DNA from: Kitasatospora atroaurantiaca
Lineage (GTDB): Bacteria > Actinomycetota > Actinomycetes > Streptomycetales > Streptomycetaceae
Direction of reading: 5' to 3'
Assembly: GCF_007828955.1 (NCBI RefSeq)
Contig: NZ_VIVR01000001.1
Coordinates: 6,448,001-6,512,000 of the forward strand
DNA: 64,000 bases
Shown here one piece after another: positions 61,717-64,000 of the stretch. Under the pieces are notes generated by a model, which ran no database searches, had not been told where the DNA came from, and was given only the letters and a program-made list of their open reading frames with translations. Every line of letters starts with the position of its first letter. Position 1 is the first letter of the stretch. The translations under genes were made by a program, and so were the position numbers.

Positions 61717-62514
61717 ATGATCACCACTGACTTTGTTCCCGGCTCGCCGTGCTGGCTCGATCTCGGTGCCCCCGATGTCGATGCGGCGGCGGCCTTTTAC
61801 GGCGCGGTGTTCGGCTGGGAGCGCGAGTCCATGGGCGAGGACGCGGGCGGGTACAGCCTCTTCAAGCTGGACGGCAAGACCGTCGGAGGAATCGGCCGGC
61901 TCACCGAGGAGGGTGCCCGCTCGGCCTGGATGATCTACTTCAACACCGCCGACGCCGAGGCCACCGCCAAGGCCGTGGAGCGCTCGGGCGGCACGGTGCG
62001 GGTCGCCCCGATGGGTGCCGAGGAGTGGGGCTGGATGGCCCAGCTCACGGACCCGCAGGGCGGTCAGTTCGCCGTCTGGCAGCCGGGGAAGAGCCCGGGC
62101 CTGGAGACGGTCGACAAGCCGGGCAGCCTGAGCTGGACGGAGCTCTACACCACCGACGCGGCGGCGGCGAAGGAGTTCTACAGCGGCCTCTTCGGCTGGC
62201 AGTACGAGGACATGGACCTGCCGGGCGGCGGAGGGACGTACGTCCTCATCACCCCGGGCGGCCTCCCCAAGGAGCGCATGCACGGCGGCCTCATGCAGCT
62301 CCCGTCGGAGATGCTGACCCTGACCGGCGGCCGGCCCTACTGGCACCCGGTGTTCGCGGTAGCCGACTGCGACGCCACGGTCGCCAAGGTCACCGGGAAC
62401 GGCGGCACCGTGCAGATGGGCCCGGAGGACGCGGAGGGCGTCGGGCGGCTCGCCGTCTGCGTCGACCCGTCCGGGGCGGACTTCGTGGTGCTCACCCCGA
62501 CGACCCCTGCGTGA
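61717..62514 (+). CDS. Double-domain VOC protein (paralogue of 39971-40735)
   Basis: A 265-residue protein of two VOC modules. Module one is GSPCWLDLGAPDVDAAAAFYGAVFGWERE and module two is GSLSWTELYTTDAAAAKEFYSGLFGWQYE, with closing strands MAQLTDPQGGQFAVWQ and LAVCVDPSGADFVVLTP. The design and many positions match the protein at 39971, though the genes are 21 kb apart, which points to an older duplication within this family. Substrate unknown. The AAGGGA before the start is the third of three tandem repeats, followed by a T-run, an unusual translation start context for this genome. Confidence 0.87.
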   Translation: MITTDFVPGSPCWLDLGAPDVDAAAAFYGAVFGWERESMGEDAGGYSLFKLDGKTVGGIGRLTEEGARSAWMIYFNTADAEATAKAVERSGGTVRVAPMGAEEWGWMAQLTDPQGGQFAVWQPGKSPGLETVDKPGSLSWTELYTTDAAAAKEFYSGLFGWQYEDMDLPGGGGTYVLITPGGLPKERMHGGLMQLPSEMLTLTGGRPYWHPVFAVADCDATVAKVTGNGGTVQMGPEDAEGVGRLAVCVDPSGADFVVLTPTTPA

Positions 62515-62536
62515 CCGTCCGGGCCGGCTCCGGCTC

Positions 62537-62576
62537 TGCGAGAGGTGTCCGGCCGGTCGGCCGGGCACCTCTCGCA
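62537..62576 (+). terminator. Hairpin after the VOC gene
   Basis: TGCGAGAGGTGTCCGG (62537-62552) pairs with CCGGGCACCTCTCGCA (62561-62576), with one T-G wobble and an 8-nt loop. It begins 22 nt after the stop at 62514. The rest of the gap to 62781 shows no other clear element. Confidence 0.7.
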
Positions 62577-62781
62577 GGTTCGGGGTGGAGCCGGGTCACC
62601 CGGACGGCAGTCGGGCCGGCGCGGTGTCAGGAAGCCTCGCTCGGTCACATCTGTGCTGGTCACAGGCGGTGCATACGGCCGGAGGAGGGAGCCCCGCTGC
62701 TGTGGCGCGAGCGCGAGGTGGGCCGAACACTGGGCGCAGGCAGGGCAGCATCACGGACCGACTTCACCGGGAGAGCGGATC

Positions 62782-63873
62782 ATGCGGACGAACAACGTGC
62801 TCCGAGTCATCGCCGTCGTGGTCGGTGCGGTCCTGATCGCCGGCGCGTTCGTGCTCGCGTACTTCGTCACGCCGAACTACGTGGCCCGGCTGCCCGGAGA
62901 CACCGACACCAAACGCACCTACACCGGTACCTTCAAGACCCTGCTCGACGCCCAGGAGGTGGCGAAGGGCAACCTGGTGTCGGCCGTCAAGCAGAACGTC
63001 CCGCTGGCCATCGAGCGGGCCGTCAAGGTCGAGGCCACCTCGGGCAACACCGCCCTGGTCAGCGACAGCCGGACGACGACCGCCGCGGGCAACGCGGTCG
63101 AGAAGACGACCTGGCAGTATGCCGTCAACCGCAAGACCCTCGAGCCGGCCAGCAGCCACCCCTCGAGCTGGACGGTGGTCGATGCCCAGGGCCTGACGGT
63201 GAGTTGGCCGATCGGGTCGAAGAAGACGACGTACACCGGATGGCGGCCGGAGACCAAGACCACGACCCCGCTGACGTACTCGCGTACGGAGAGCAAGTCG
63301 GGCCTCAACACCTACGTGTACGAGGCGAGTCTGCCTCCCACCCGCATCACCGACACCGAGGTGCTCGCCGGGCTGCCGCCGGCCGTCCCGCAGAAGACCC
63401 TGGCGCTGGTCGCCCAGCTCGGAACCCTCTCGGCCGCGGCCAAGCTGCAACTGGCCGCACTGCTGCCGACCTTGGGTGATCCGGTGCCGCTCTCCTACAC
63501 GCTGCAGAGCGCCGACACCTTCTGGATCGAGCCCGAGACCGGCGTGGTGGTCGACACGCACCGCTCCCAGCAGCGCGTGGCCGGGGTCGTCGCCCCGAAG
63601 GACGGCACCTTCCTTCCGCTGCTGCCGGTCTCCGACGTCTCCTACCAGCAGACCGCCGACTCCGTGAAGGGCGCTGCGGACGACGCCAAGGACGGCCGCG
63701 ACGCCATCTCGCTGGTGGGCACCATCCTGCCCATCGTGTGCGGTGTGGTCGGAGCGATCCTGATCGCGGTGGCGCTTTTCCTCCGGCGTCGGGGCACCCG
63801 CGGCGCCGCCGGCCCGGATGCCGCCGGCCCGGATGCTGCCGCCACGGGCGCCGACGCCCCCGATCGCCCTTGA
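62782..63873 (+). CDS. DUF3068 (PorA-like) membrane protein
   Basis: A 363-residue protein anchored at both ends. An N-terminal helix (VIAVVVGAVLIAGAFVLAYFV, about 9-29) and a C-terminal helix (ISLVGTILPIVCGVVGAILIAVALFL, about 312-337) flank a large external beta-rich domain. That domain contains YTGWRPETKTTTPLTY, LPPTRITDTEVLAGLPP and FWIEPETGVVVDTHRSQQ, which are typical of DUF3068. The short cytoplasmic tail is Ala/Pro/Asp-rich with a small AAGPDAAGPDAA repeat. The family is actinobacterial with no settled function; the name 'porin PorA family' in databases is weakly founded. GGGAG lies 9 nt before the ATG. Confidence 0.85.
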   Translation: MRTNNVLRVIAVVVGAVLIAGAFVLAYFVTPNYVARLPGDTDTKRTYTGTFKTLLDAQEVAKGNLVSAVKQNVPLAIERAVKVEATSGNTALVSDSRTTTAAGNAVEKTTWQYAVNRKTLEPASSHPSSWTVVDAQGLTVSWPIGSKKTTYTGWRPETKTTTPLTYSRTESKSGLNTYVYEASLPPTRITDTEVLAGLPPAVPQKTLALVAQLGTLSAAAKLQLAALLPTLGDPVPLSYTLQSADTFWIEPETGVVVDTHRSQQRVAGVVAPKDGTFLPLLPVSDVSYQQTADSVKGAADDAKDGRDAISLVGTILPIVCGVVGAILIAVALFLRRRGTRGAAGPDAAGPDAAATGADAPDRP

Positions 63874-63895
63874 GCGCAGTCCGGGCTCTCTCCCG

Positions 63896-64000
63896 TCAGT
63901 GCAGGGTCGGCACGGCGCCGCACTCGACCACCGTGAGCTCCACACCGGGCAGGCCCCGGCCCCACCGCTCCGCGATCTCGGTGAGCCGGGCCGTGTCCGG
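63896..64000 (-). CDS. C-terminal end of an unidentified gene (5' end outside window)
   Basis: An open minus-strand frame of 34 codons runs to a TGA at 63896-63898, convergent with the DUF3068 gene. The residues include RLTEIAERWGRGLPGVEL and end VVECGAVPTLH. The regular amphipathic pattern and strong third-position GC support real coding, but it is too short to assign. Confidence 0.5.
   Translation of the reverse strand, partial: PDTARLTEIAERWGRGLPGVELTVVECGAVPTLH

Overview
The window is high-GC DNA with the codon use, GTG/TTG starts and gene families of a Streptomyces- or Kitasatospora-type actinomycete chromosome. Family evidence includes ergothioneine genes, mixed cob/cbi cobalamin genes, a CebR-box cellulase, a GlxA-like copper radical oxidase and a DUF574 methyltransferase. 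I see no rRNA, tRNA, CRISPR array, insertion sequence or phage gene. It reads as ordinary chromosome with adaptive gene blocks. About 45 genes are packed tightly, many with ATGA or GTGA stop/start overlaps.

Layout. 1-5.1 kb: end of a quinone-oxidoreductase-like gene, a GNAT acetyltransferase, a methyltransferase, an S66 peptidase and a large caspase-like/TPR protein of unknown role. 5.1-10.6 kb: secreted S53 peptidase, then a reductase-thiolase-acyl-CoA dehydrogenase block facing a TetR gene across a putative operator. 10.6-13.9 kb: phosphotransferase, bacterial nitric oxide synthase and a DUF899 thioredoxin-like protein. 14.0-19.8 kb: ergothioneine genes egtA-egtB-egtC-egtD preceded on the same strand by a MalY/PatB-type C-S lyase. 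20-26 kb: ABM-domain membrane protein, winged-helix protein, secreted GH6 cellulase under two CebR boxes, and a GH15 enzyme. 26.1-29.1 kb: methyltransferase translationally coupled to a PAS-GGDEF-EAL c-di-GMP enzyme.

29.3-38.2 kb: a chain of coupled genes that looks like a cell-surface glycan machine. It has two polyprenyl-phosphate-type GT2 enzymes (both with altered DxD motifs), a CE4 deacetylase, a processive GT2, a GT39-like membrane transferase, a secreted copper radical oxidase with a carbohydrate-binding-like N-terminus and a small secreted Excalibur-type protein. This is the best candidate for an incompletely described system here. 38.2-42.3 kb: GTP cyclohydrolase II, a quinone oxidoreductase, a double-VOC protein and apolipoprotein N-acyltransferase.

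42.4-55.6 kb: cobalamin biosynthesis: cobN behind a cobalamin riboswitch, cobG-cobH-cobIJ, polX, cobK divergent from cbiD, and cobL-cobM. 55.7-64 kb: a small conserved protein, zinc alcohol dehydrogenase, membrane protein, PfkB kinase, VOC proteins, a secretion-independent lipase-like hydrolase, a DUF3068 membrane protein and the end of an unidentified gene.

Regulatory DNA stands out: CebR operators, the riboswitch, a TetR-type palindrome, four promoters whose -10 box sits 6-7 nt before the start codon (leaderless mRNAs), and strong hairpins between convergent genes, two of them built from one dispersed repeat.
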